This document shows, piece by piece, positions 34,331 through 42,614 of a stretch of DNA of 64,000 bases. The notes beneath the pieces are model-generated. The model did no database searches. It was not told the origin of the DNA and saw only the letters and a program-made list of their open reading frames with translations. Positions within the stretch are counted from its first letter, which is position 1, and each line of letters opens with the position of its first letter. The translations under genes and the position numbers were made by a program. Source of the stretch: Paenibacillus macquariensis (GTDB taxonomy: Bacteria > Bacillota > Bacilli > Paenibacillales > Paenibacillaceae); the NCBI RefSeq assembly GCF_900156375.1, contig NZ_FTNK01000018.1, positions 44,005 to 108,004 on the forward strand. The letters run 5' to 3'.

Positions 34331-35310
34331 ATGGAACAATATAGTCATCTTCGCCAATGCTTAAGAAATGTAGCATCACTAGGCTTATTATTGCTGGTTA
34401 GTATGGGTTCAGCTACTTCAGTAGTCCATGCGGATACGACCAGCCAACCTTTTCAAATTACAGTAGATGGTGCATGGATTCAGGGAGAAGGAACGTCCTT
34501 TCAACGTAATGGGACCATAATGATACCTATTCGAGTCGTAGCTGAAGCTATCGGGGCTACTGTAAGCTGGATCCTAAAGAGCAAAAGATTATTGTGAACA
34601 AGGGACAACGCAATGTACAATTTCTAGTTGGAAGTAAACAAGCACTGATAAATAATAATGAAGAAGAAATGCCAAAGGGACCTGAGATTAGAGAAGGAAA
34701 AGTATTCATACCACTTCGAATCGCCATAGAAAGTATGGGGGCAACCATCCGATGGGATGCACCTAATCATACCGCTGCGATTGAGTCATTCCTTTCGCCA
34801 ACAGATGCTAAAGAGCAAATTGCGTCAATCGCTGATAAGACAATTCTGGCTATTAAGAATAAGGATTTCACAAAGCTCTCTAAGATGTCGAGTCGAGAAC
34901 AAGGAATTCTATTCGCACCTTATAGTTATATTGATCAGAAGCGAAACATCGTAATACCTCATGAGAAGATTGCCGAAGGATTCGATAACACGAAGACCTA
35001 TTTATGGGGAACAGAAGATGGGACTGGAGATCCTATTTCTATGACATTTGAATCTTACTACAAACGATTCGTATATAGTAAAGACTTTGCAAGTGCTCCT
35101 AAGGTTGGGTACAATCAGACGTTAGGATTAGGAAATTCACTTAACAACGTGCGTATGATTTATCCGGAAAGTATCGTTGTTGAATACTATTTCAATGGAT
35201 TTGATCCAGTGTATGATGGAATGGATTGGAAGAGCTTACGTCTTGTGTTTGAGAAGGAAGCTGACACTTGGGTCTTAGTCGCTATTCTTCATAATCAATG
35301 GACTGTATAA
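34331..35310 (+). pseudogene. Copper amine oxidase N-terminal (stalk) domain protein, frameshifted
   Basis: Two overlapping frames (to 34597, and from about 34594) together encode one secreted protein. A signal peptide lies at about residues 15-38 (LLLLVSMGSATSVVHA). Two stalk-domain halves follow (IPIRVVAEAIGATVSW, and IPLRIAIESMGATIRW), then a C-terminal domain of about 180 residues of unknown type. After ATVSW at 34570 the frame is lost. Adding one G there (GG to GGG) restores W-D-P-K-E-Q-K-I-I-V and joins the second frame, giving 326 residues. Either the gene is broken by a one-base deletion or a homopolymer sequencing error occurred. The start at 34331 fits AAGGAGGAG. Confidence 0.82.
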
Positions 35311-35359
35311 TAGGTACCCGTAAAGGAATGGAAATTAGAATTATTATGTACTAGGTGGG

Positions 35360-36151
35360 ATGAATGTGATCAAAACGATTTTAATCCGAATACCGTTCAT
35401 TTACAAAATAAGAGTTAGTCAGCTGAGGACAAAAAGAAGATTTAACAACGTGTTTGTGAAATTTGCAAGACATCAATCGAGCGCTGATTTACCCTATTCA
35501 TTGAAACGGCATCAATCTCTTCTTAGAAGGAAACTAGGAACCTCTGATCCTCAACTTCAAGAAAATAAAGTAACCAACTTGAGTATAGCGTTAAAGAAAA
35601 TTAATAAGATTGAAATTAACCCAGGAGAGACCTTTTCTTTCTGGGATTTGGTAGGGAAGCCTACTATGAGAAAGGGATATATTGAAGGAATGCAATTATC
35701 GCAGGGCGAAGTGAAGACTGGCGTTGGTGGTGGGTTATGTCAATTAGCGAACTTATTGTTTTGGTTAGCTATACATACGCCAATGAAAATTACAGAACGG
35801 CATCATCATAGTTTTGATCCATTTCCAGATGAGCAACGCGTACTTCCATTTGGGAGTGGGGCAAGTGTATTCTTTAATTATGTTGATCTTCGGTTTCATA
35901 ATCCTACATCACAGAAGTTCCAACTTAACGTATGGTTAACGGATACTCATTTAAAAGGTTCTATCCTAAGTGATCATGAATGGCCATATTCCTATCATAT
36001 TGAAGAAAGAAATCATCAATTTCATTGTAGCAAGAATAAGAATTATAGAGAAAATGAAATATGGAGAAAGGAAGTAGATAAGAGAACAGGATTAACAAGG
36101 AACGCTGAACTTATTGTACATAACTTTTCAGAAGTGAAATACAGCATATGA
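35360..36151 (+). CDS. VanW family protein
   Basis: The product has about 263 residues. The VanW domain occupies most of it (about 35-200: SLKRHQSLLRRKLG, FSFWDLVGKPTMRKGYIEGM, GVGGGLCQLANLLFWLA, HHHSFDPFP). The family is named from vancomycin clusters, but its biochemical role is unknown and most copies are not linked to resistance. GGTGG is very close to the ATG at 35360; a GTG at 35366 is possible. It may be co-transcribed with the stalk-domain gene. Confidence 0.87.
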   Translation: MNVIKTILIRIPFIYKIRVSQLRTKRRFNNVFVKFARHQSSADLPYSLKRHQSLLRRKLGTSDPQLQENKVTNLSIALKKINKIEINPGETFSFWDLVGKPTMRKGYIEGMQLSQGEVKTGVGGGLCQLANLLFWLAIHTPMKITERHHHSFDPFPDEQRVLPFGSGASVFFNYVDLRFHNPTSQKFQLNVWLTDTHLKGSILSDHEWPYSYHIEERNHQFHCSKNKNYRENEIWRKEVDKRTGLTRNAELIVHNFSEVKYSI

Positions 36152-36208
36152 GTCGAGATGCATTTCAGATACATTCATTCCGAGGACAATAAATTTAGGA
36201 GGTTGGAT

Positions 36209-36688
36209 ATGTCGGACGTCATTGAAAGTAAAGACCAATTATTAGAACAATTTAGCGAGTGGATAAGTTGTGTAAAGAAACTTAATGAGTATGATGAAGA
36301 GGTGTGGAATGAAGAAATAGCAAAGGGCAAATGGTCACTACGTGAAATCGTTAGCCACATGATGTTATGGGATAAGTATTTCTTCGAAGCAGCCATTGAG
36401 AAGATTTATAAGGAAGAGACACTGACGATAACACATCAGGATTTCGATGAATTTAACGACAACGCAAAGGAATATGGGAAGAGAACGAGCATCGAGGAAT
36501 TAGGTGCACAATCCATCGACATTAGAGAACAGATCATTCGGCATATTCGTAAGTTATCTGAAGAGGCCTATCTCGCAAGTTATATGGATAGTGGAGAACC
36601 ATTTCATATTCCACAATATCTACAAGATTTCGTATGGCATGATCAGCATCATATAAGCCAATTGAATGACTTTATTGCACGCCATTAA
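36209..36688 (+). CDS. DinB family protein
   Basis: The 159-residue four-helix-bundle protein has the DinB metal-site pattern: GKWSLREIVSHMMLWDKYF with one His, and HDQHHISQLNDF near the C-terminus with further His. Members include bacillithiol S-transferases and DNA-damage-induced proteins; the role here is unknown. The frame is open from 36158, but TTAGGAGG at 36195-36202 fixes the start at 36209. Confidence 0.84.
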   Translation: MSDVIESKDQLLEQFSEWISCVKKLNEYDEEVWNEEIAKGKWSLREIVSHMMLWDKYFFEAAIEKIYKEETLTITHQDFDEFNDNAKEYGKRTSIEELGAQSIDIREQIIRHIRKLSEEAYLASYMDSGEPFHIPQYLQDFVWHDQHHISQLNDFIARH

Positions 36689-36726
36689 GAATAATGGGTT
36701 ACATAACATCATCTATCACACAAAAG

Positions 36727-36770
36727 GAGGCTACTATTCTGTTAAATTTCACAGAATAGCAGCCTCTTTA
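36727..36770. terminator. Bidirectional intrinsic terminator
   Basis: 16-bp stem with a single mismatch (GAGGCTACTATTCTGT / ACAGAATAGCAGCCTC), 8-nt loop, T-run; between convergent genes. Confidence 0.92.
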
Positions 36771-36789
36771 ATCATGGTGAATCAAATGA

Positions 36790-37167
36790 TTAGATTGTTC
36801 TATATCCGCGTGGTAATATGCCAGTTCTGCGAATTTCTCGAACTTGTGCGAAGGTTAATCTTTGATTAGATGAGATTAAGGATTCTACATCACGTCCAGC
36901 AAGTAAATCATCTAAATCACGGATGCTACGGTTCCCACGAAGGACGCGGAATTCGCCACGAAATCTTGTGCGTGAGAATAATACTAACGTTGCATTCGGA
37001 TTTGTAGAGAAGAATCTAAGACTATCCACTCCACCTAGAAGATTTTCCAGATTTCGAATACCTAAATTGCCTCTGAGAGTTCTGCGTAATCCACGGAAAT
37101 TCTCTTCAGAATAGACGGTAAGGCGTGGGTAGACGACTTGCGCAACTACTTTTTTTGAATCAACCAT
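36790..37167 (-). CDS. Beta/gamma-crystallin fold protein
   Basis: The 125-residue Arg-rich protein has two crystallin Greek-key repeats: LTVYSEENFRGLRRTLRG (about 16-33) and LVLFSRTRFRGEFRVLRG (about 61-78). Each is followed by a similar IRxLxxLLxGxxVxSL tail. There is no signal peptide. The usual Ca-binding (N/D)(N/D)xx(S/T)S motif is not evident. Bacterial members are often stress- or spore-related, but no role can be assigned here. The ATG follows GGAGG with good spacing. Confidence 0.8.
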   Translation of the reverse strand: MVDSKKVVAQVVYPRLTVYSEENFRGLRRTLRGNLGIRNLENLLGGVDSLRFFSTNPNATLVLFSRTRFRGEFRVLRGNRSIRDLDDLLAGRDVESLISSNQRLTFAQVREIRRTGILPRGYRTI

Positions 37168-37345
37168 TTATATCAACCTCCTTTCTCCAAACAATATATG
37201 TTGAGAGAGTAGGAAGTGATTGGATAAAGATACAAATAAACAGCACAAAATTCAATGGTCTCTCAGAGGATGCATTAGTATAATGAATTCAAATGGAAAT
37301 AGATTCTCGGTATGATATATTATGGGTATGAAGGGGCGTGAAGGT

Positions 37346-37792
37346 ATGAATACGATTCAAGCTACGACAGAACATTTGGAAGAAGTTACATTATTATTTG
37401 ATCAATATCGAATTTTTTATGGGCAAGCCACAGACATAGTGAATGCGCGTATCTTTATTTCTGATAAATTGGAACACAATGAATCGGTTATTTTGTTAGC
37501 CAGAGAAAGAGAGGAAGGTAAGGCGGTAGGTTTTGCACAAATGTACCCCTCATTCTCGTCGATCTCGATGAAGAAAATGTGGATTCTTAACGACTTGTTT
37601 GTCATTGAGAAATACAGAAGACAGGGTATCGCCCAGTCACTATTAGATGAGGCAACGAATGTTGCACGTACAACGAAGGCTAAGGGAATTGAGCTAGCTA
37701 CCGCATCAGATAATATACAAGCACAAAGATTATATGAGCAGAATGGTTATGTACAAGATGAAGTGTATTATCATTATTTTCTGGAAGTATAG
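37346..37792 (+). CDS. GNAT family N-acetyltransferase
   Basis: The 148-residue GNAT protein has GFAQMYPSFSSISMKKMWIL, the CoA motif LFVIEKYRRQGIAQSLLDEA, and a C-terminal NIQAQRLYEQNGY. The frame opens at 37322, but AAGGGG is spaced for the ATG at 37346. Substrate unknown. It is followed closely by a HAD phosphatase and another GNAT gene, which probably form an operon. Confidence 0.83.
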   Translation: MNTIQATTEHLEEVTLLFDQYRIFYGQATDIVNARIFISDKLEHNESVILLAREREEGKAVGFAQMYPSFSSISMKKMWILNDLFVIEKYRRQGIAQSLLDEATNVARTTKAKGIELATASDNIQAQRLYEQNGYVQDEVYYHYFLEV

Positions 37793-37809
37793 ACGGAAAG
37801 GTGCTGAGA

Positions 37810-38472
37810 TTGGAATTTAAAAATATACTATTTGATTTAGATGGTACGCTAACAGATCCTAAGATGGGTATTACACAAGCCGTACAATATGCTTTGACCA
37901 GATTTGACATTTTCGAAGATAATTTAGACAATCTTGAACCTTTCATAGGCCCTCCTTTAGCTATTTCTTTTGCAGAGGTTTATGGATTCTCAGAATCGGA
38001 TTGTAAGAAAGCCGTTGGATATTACAGAGAATACTTCTCCGATCGAGGTTTGTATGAGAATGAGGTGTATGCAGGTATTCCTGAATTGCTACAGTCATTA
38101 ATTAATCAGGGTAGGACATTAATTGTAGCTACATCGAAGCCAACAGTGTTCGCAGATAAGATTATTCAGCACTTCGGAATGACCTCGTATTTCAAACAAA
38201 TCTATGGTAGTAATCTAGACGGTACGCGGTCAGATAAAGGCGAGATCATTCAAGCTGCTATTGAAGAGAATAACTTAGACAAGTCGCAAACGGTTATGAT
38301 CGGCGATCGTAAGCACGACATTATTGGGGCTCATAAGAGCGGCATTTCATCCATAGCTGTTGAATATGGATATGGAAGTCAAGAGGAACTGACGGAGAGT
38401 AAACCAACATATATTGTTAAGACGGTAGAAGAATTAAAGTATCATTTCTGCGAAGAAGTAAGGATGAAATAA
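37810..38472 (+). CDS. HAD-type phosphatase (phosphoglycolate phosphatase-like)
   Basis: The product of about 220 residues has HAD motif I FDLDGTLTDP (about 8-17). A helical cap domain, motif II VATSKP, motif III Lys and motif IV MIGDRKHDIIGA follow. Close to PGP/PpaX-like small-molecule phosphatases. The frame opens at a GTG at 37801, but AAAGGTG is spaced for the TTG at 37810. It sits between two GNAT genes. Confidence 0.85.
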   Translation: MEFKNILFDLDGTLTDPKMGITQAVQYALTRFDIFEDNLDNLEPFIGPPLAISFAEVYGFSESDCKKAVGYYREYFSDRGLYENEVYAGIPELLQSLINQGRTLIVATSKPTVFADKIIQHFGMTSYFKQIYGSNLDGTRSDKGEIIQAAIEENNLDKSQTVMIGDRKHDIIGAHKSGISSIAVEYGYGSQEELTESKPTYIVKTVEELKYHFCEEVRMK

Positions 38473-38473
38473 A

Positions 38474-38917
38474 ATGACCATAACCGAAGTAACGACGTAT
38501 CCGATGGATTTATTATTACTTGCTGATCCAGAGGAACAAGCCATACAAGCTTATATCACAAGAAGTAAATGTTATGTAAAGGAACTTGATGGGAAGATTG
38601 TAGGAACCTATGTCATACTTCCAACCCGGCCTCACACGATAGAGATTATGAATATTGCTGTGGAAGAGTCTTTACAAGGCAAGGGAATCGGCCAACAATT
38701 AATTCAACATGCGATTCATACTTCAAAGGAATTAGGTTATACAAGTATCGAGATTGGCACAGGCAATTCTAGTATTCCACAGTTGTATCTGTACCAGAAA
38801 TGTGGGTTTAGAATCGTAGGCATCGATAAGGATTATTTCATACAGCATTATGATGAGCCGATATTCGAGAATGGACTACAGTGTAGAGATATGGTGAGAT
38901 TGCGACAATTTATATGA
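38474..38917 (+). CDS. GNAT family N-acetyltransferase
   Basis: The 147-residue GNAT protein has IMNIAVEESLQGKGIGQQLI as its CoA motif and IGTGNSSIPQLYLYQKCGFR. It starts one base after the HAD stop, so it is translationally coupled. Substrate unknown. Confidence 0.84.
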   Translation: MTITEVTTYPMDLLLLADPEEQAIQAYITRSKCYVKELDGKIVGTYVILPTRPHTIEIMNIAVEESLQGKGIGQQLIQHAIHTSKELGYTSIEIGTGNSSIPQLYLYQKCGFRIVGIDKDYFIQHYDEPIFENGLQCRDMVRLRQFI

Positions 38918-38963
38918 CTACGACGTTGTGAGTTGAAATTGGCTTGATCGAGGAGGTGGCAAC

Positions 38964-39680
38964 TTGAGAAGGTTAAAACAACGAAATGTACAGCCTAATA
39001 TCGCTATTCTAGTTCTACTATTGATTGCAACGATAGGATGTCTATCATTAGCGGTGTATCTAAGAGAATATACGAATAGGCAACTATATTTATATTTGAA
39101 CTGGGATGTGTTCCTTGCTTGGGTACCTGTTGGGTTAACCCTGTTGATGAACATTGTATATGTATATATGAATAAGAATCGTACGTTTAGATGGATATCA
39201 TTACTTTTGATAGGATTGGCATGGCTATTCTTCTATCCCAATTCAGCGTACTTAATTACCGATATGTTGCACCCGTTCGTACATTATAAACCTGAAGCAG
39301 GGGAACGTTTTACACAGGATCTTGAATTTTGGTACCATCTAATCCTATTCTTCTCAGCAGCCTTAATAGGATTATTACTAAGTATTGTTTCCTTATTTTC
39401 AGTTCATGGGCTAGTGCGTAGAACATTTGGTGAGATCACTGGATGGATATTCGCTCTTATAATTCTAATGCTCAGTAGTCTGGGGATATATATTGGGAGA
39501 TTTGTTCGATGGAATAGCTGGGATGTGCTGTTGAAACCATCTAAGATCTTTCAAGATACATTACTTCTGCTAACAGATCCTGAACAACTACAGCATGTCT
39601 TGCCATTTACGGGAATGATATTTGCGGTTACTTTGATCAGTTACTGCGTTGTATATTGCTTTTCTTATATGAAGAGATGA
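38964..39680 (+). CDS. DUF1361 family membrane protein
   Basis: The 238-residue protein has about six hydrophobic segments and the family pattern WLFFYPNSAYLITDMLH and IYIGRFVRWNSWD. Function is unknown. The start is a TTG at 38964 behind AGGAGGTGG; no in-frame ATG lies near. Confidence 0.78.
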   Translation: MRRLKQRNVQPNIAILVLLLIATIGCLSLAVYLREYTNRQLYLYLNWDVFLAWVPVGLTLLMNIVYVYMNKNRTFRWISLLLIGLAWLFFYPNSAYLITDMLHPFVHYKPEAGERFTQDLEFWYHLILFFSAALIGLLLSIVSLFSVHGLVRRTFGEITGWIFALIILMLSSLGIYIGRFVRWNSWDVLLKPSKIFQDTLLLLTDPEQLQHVLPFTGMIFAVTLISYCVVYCFSYMKR

Positions 39681-39719
39681 TTAAGACATTATCGAAAATG
39701 ATATATATGGAGGAATAAG

Positions 39720-40337
39720 ATGTTAACAAGCGAAGGATTTGATACTTGGGCTGGGGATTATGAAGAATCCATATTAAATAGTACAGGATACCCATTCGAT
39801 GGTTACTATGATCTTCTGGCTTATGTGCAGAATATCGTCGAGATTAATCCAGATACTTATGTTTTGGATATCGGAATTGGTACTGGAGCGCTAACTTATG
39901 AAATTTACAAAAAAGGGGTGCAAATACACGGGCTAGATTTTTCACCTAAAATGATTGAGTTAGCAAAGGCAAAGATGCCGAATGGGGAGTTTTTCTTAGT
40001 TGATTTTCAACATGGACTTCCGAGTGAAGTGGGTTGTCATAAGTATGATTATATCGTGTCGTCTTATGCCATTCATCATATTGAAGACCCATTGAAGATT
40101 AACTTCATCGTTCAAATGAAAGGTAACTTGAAGGATTCCGGTGTCATTGTTATAGCCGATGTCTCCTTTAGAACTCAGGAAGATCATGATCAATGCAAGA
40201 TTGTATCTGGAGACCATTGGGATCATGATGAATATTACATGGTTGCGGATAGCATTGTTCCTCAACTAGAAGCACAGGGACTAGAGGTCGAATATATTCA
40301 GAAGTCATCATGTGGCGGAATTCTTATCATTAAATAA
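39720..40337 (+). CDS. Class I SAM methyltransferase (YrrT-like)
   Basis: The 205-residue protein has SAM motif I VLDIGIGTGALTYEIY (about 44-59), HGLDFSPKMIELAK and YDYIVSSYAIHHIED. The N-terminal GFDTWAGDYEES resembles YrrT-type methyltransferases. The true methyl acceptor is unknown. GGAGG precedes the ATG. Closed by a terminator. Confidence 0.83.
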   Translation: MLTSEGFDTWAGDYEESILNSTGYPFDGYYDLLAYVQNIVEINPDTYVLDIGIGTGALTYEIYKKGVQIHGLDFSPKMIELAKAKMPNGEFFLVDFQHGLPSEVGCHKYDYIVSSYAIHHIEDPLKINFIVQMKGNLKDSGVIVIADVSFRTQEDHDQCKIVSGDHWDHDEYYMVADSIVPQLEAQGLEVEYIQKSSCGGILIIK

Positions 40338-40351
40338 TGAACTTGCCTAAA

Positions 40352-40386
40352 AGGGTATGAGGAAACTCATACTCTCTTTTTATTTT
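40352..40386 (+). terminator. Intrinsic terminator
   Basis: 10-bp stem AGGGTATGAG / CTCATACTCT (one G-U), GAAA tetraloop, T-rich tail. Confidence 0.9.
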
Positions 40387-40460
40387 CCTATTAGTTCTCC
40401 AATTGATATAAATGCTTCAGTAGGAGCATATATTATTCTAAAAATAGGAGGCTGATAGCA

Positions 40461-41837
40461 ATGAAAGATCATGCATTAACTTCAGTACTACCAGATATGA
40501 ATGAGCTGCTTATGAAAGAACAAATTTCTGAATCACAAAGAGTTGTGATCTATACTCATCTAACATCGCCTGAGAAAAGTTCGGAAGTGTTAATGAAAGA
40601 GTTAAATGTATCTCTTGAAGAAGTGAAACACGCCTATAAGTTAATTAAGGAAGACACAGCAATTGTAGACTATATCCATTCTTTGTATTATCATAAACGG
40701 CTATTCTATCAGAGCGCGAATACAATCATTAAGGGCTGGTTAACTAACCCAGACAACTTTAGCAAGTTGATCTCGGGCCAACCGATTGTACCTGACGTTC
40801 TAGAAGTTCATTCTACGAAAGGCACTTGTAATTATTCTTGTACCATGTGTTTGTGGTCTGATAAGAATGAATTAACGTATACATCCAAAGGCTTGGATAT
40901 TCAAGGACTGATGACATTTGACGAATGGAAACAATTATTTGACGAGGCTAACATACTAGGGGTAAAGACGATCGTGTTCTCTGGGGGCGGAGAGTTTTTT
41001 CAGAATCGTGATGCGGGTGATCTGATTGATTACGTATCTAGTCTAGGAATGACAATCCATATCTATTCTAACGGATTTAATTTAGAGAAATTAAATCATA
41101 ATATCTGGGAAAGTTTGAAGAAAGCGGAACAGTTTAGATTCAGCATACATTCACCTAGACCCACTACGTATAACCAAATCACCGGTATGCCAGAGAAAGT
41201 ACAAGCCTTAGAGAACGTTAGCAATAATGTAGCGAAGCTTAGAAATGCTAGAGAAGAAGGGTCCTTGCTCAGAATAGGAATTGGCTTTGTTATTCAACCT
41301 ATGAATTATAGTGAAATATTAGAAATGTGTGATTTTTCAAGAGATCTAGGCGTTGATTTTCTATGCATTCGAAAAGACGAAGTAGACGTTACAGAGGGAT
41401 TTTCGCAGATAGAATTTGAAATTATTCGTAATCAACTTATACAAATACGAGAACGAAATAATAACGGTTTCTATGGCAATACAACAATAGATATTTCGGA
41501 TGAACTTGTGGCATGGATGGATGGTCTTATGCCAAACAAATCAAGAGTGAGTCAATGTTATGTGAAATATACAAGACCCACCGTTAGTCCGTATGGCATA
41601 TTTGCTCCTTGTGATTTAAAAGCTGAACCTCGGTTTGCTTCGAGTAATTACAATTTGGGAAATCTCAAAGAGCAATCACTTTCTGAAGTTGCTGATTCTC
41701 TCTCTGAGTATTTTATTCCGGATAAATGCAATCAATGTATGCCGAGTTCGCGCACGGTTAATGCAATTTACGATAAATTAATGAATGATTGTAAATTAGG
41801 AATCTCGTTAGATGAGCAACCCTTTCTGATATCATAA
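40461..41837 (+). CDS. Radical SAM protein with SPASM-like C-terminal domain
   Basis: The 458-residue protein binds a 4Fe-4S cluster through CNYSCTMC (Cys123, Cys127, Cys130). A helical N-terminal extension of about 110 residues includes a possible HTH-like part (SPEKSSEVLMKELNVSLEEV). The SAM-binding region has TIVFSGGGEFF. The C-terminal region has SQCYVK, FAPCDLKAEP and KCNQCMP, suggesting an auxiliary cluster of SPASM type. Such enzymes modify peptides or sugars. No precursor peptide was seen within 150 nt on either side, so the substrate is unknown. Monocistronic. Confidence 0.85.
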   Translation: MKDHALTSVLPDMNELLMKEQISESQRVVIYTHLTSPEKSSEVLMKELNVSLEEVKHAYKLIKEDTAIVDYIHSLYYHKRLFYQSANTIIKGWLTNPDNFSKLISGQPIVPDVLEVHSTKGTCNYSCTMCLWSDKNELTYTSKGLDIQGLMTFDEWKQLFDEANILGVKTIVFSGGGEFFQNRDAGDLIDYVSSLGMTIHIYSNGFNLEKLNHNIWESLKKAEQFRFSIHSPRPTTYNQITGMPEKVQALENVSNNVAKLRNAREEGSLLRIGIGFVIQPMNYSEILEMCDFSRDLGVDFLCIRKDEVDVTEGFSQIEFEIIRNQLIQIRERNNNGFYGNTTIDISDELVAWMDGLMPNKSRVSQCYVKYTRPTVSPYGIFAPCDLKAEPRFASSNYNLGNLKEQSLSEVADSLSEYFIPDKCNQCMPSSRTVNAIYDKLMNDCKLGISLDEQPFLIS

Positions 41838-41878
41838 TGAGTATATACGTGATGTGTTGATTCATATGAACCACATGT

Positions 41879-41908
41879 AGAGCCTACTGCCAGAGCTAGG
41901 CTCTTTTT
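41879..41908 (+). terminator. Intrinsic terminator
   Basis: 8-bp stem AGAGCCTA / TAGGCTCT, 10-nt loop, T-run. Confidence 0.9.
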
Positions 41909-41980
41909 GCTTATTCTTTTTTTGGTATTATAGCTTTTTATTTGTTAAGTTAACTAAGTGGAAAATAAAAACATCTCATC

Positions 41981-42014
41981 TGTCACAAAGCCCTATTATT
42001 TTCAGTTATATAGG
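41981..42014 (+). promoter_or_regulatory. Candidate ECF-type autoregulatory promoter
   Basis: TGTCACA at 41981-41987, a -35 type known from some ECF groups, is followed 16-17 nt later by AGTTATAT, just before the sigma gene. The -10 part is a weak match, so this is tentative. Confidence 0.35.
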
Positions 42015-42032
42015 CAGAAAGGAGGGGATTAA

Positions 42033-42614
42033 ATGAATGAATCACGTTGTTCAGATGAGGACTTCGATATAGAAATAAGATATTTGGTGGATAAGGTACA
42101 AACAGGGGACAAGCAGGCGTATGCCCTCATTATTCAAAGGTTCCAAAGACGGATACTTGTGTACTGCTATTATCTCCTTAAGAGTCAAGAAGAGGCAGAA
42201 GATGCTGCTCAGGATATATTTATAAAAGGGTTGGAGCATATCCATCGTTACTCCCATACGGTCTCTTTGTCAGCATGGCTATATAAAATTGCTCACAATC
42301 ATTGTGTAGATCTCATTAAGAAAAGAAATAAGAATCATCAATCTTTAATGGCGTATAAAGCTAACAGAGAGCAGGAGAAGGATCACGGATATACGGATAT
42401 GATTCATGACTTATTAGAACATCTACATGTGGAAGAACGACAAATACTCTTGTTGCGATCCCTTGAAGAATACAGTTTTGAGGAGATCGCAGCCATTATG
42501 GATCTCAAACCAGCAACGGTTCGGAAACAATATGAACGACTTCGTAAAAAACTAATAAAGCAAATGAATAAGGGAGGGAAAGTATATGAACAACCGTTCA
42601 GAATTGGAGGATAA
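42033..42614 (+). CDS. ECF-type RNA polymerase sigma factor
   Basis: The 193-residue sigma factor has region 2 (YALIIQRFQRRILVYCYYLL, then SQEEAEDAAQDIFIKG and WLYKIAHNHCVDLIKKR). Region 4 (VEERQILLLRSLEEYSFEEI, then LKPATVRKQYERLRKKL) ends in a helix-turn-helix. The start follows AAAGGAGGGG. Its 3' end overlaps the next gene by 29 nt. That gene encodes the likely membrane anti-sigma factor. Confidence 0.92.
   Translation: MNESRCSDEDFDIEIRYLVDKVQTGDKQAYALIIQRFQRRILVYCYYLLKSQEEAEDAAQDIFIKGLEHIHRYSHTVSLSAWLYKIAHNHCVDLIKKRNKNHQSLMAYKANREQEKDHGYTDMIHDLLEHLHVEERQILLLRSLEEYSFEEIAAIMDLKPATVRKQYERLRKKLIKQMNKGGKVYEQPFRIGG

Noticed and set aside
36666..36869. 67-residue plus frame after the DinB gene
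   Set aside because: It spans the strong terminator and the antisense of the crystallin gene and has no ribosome site.
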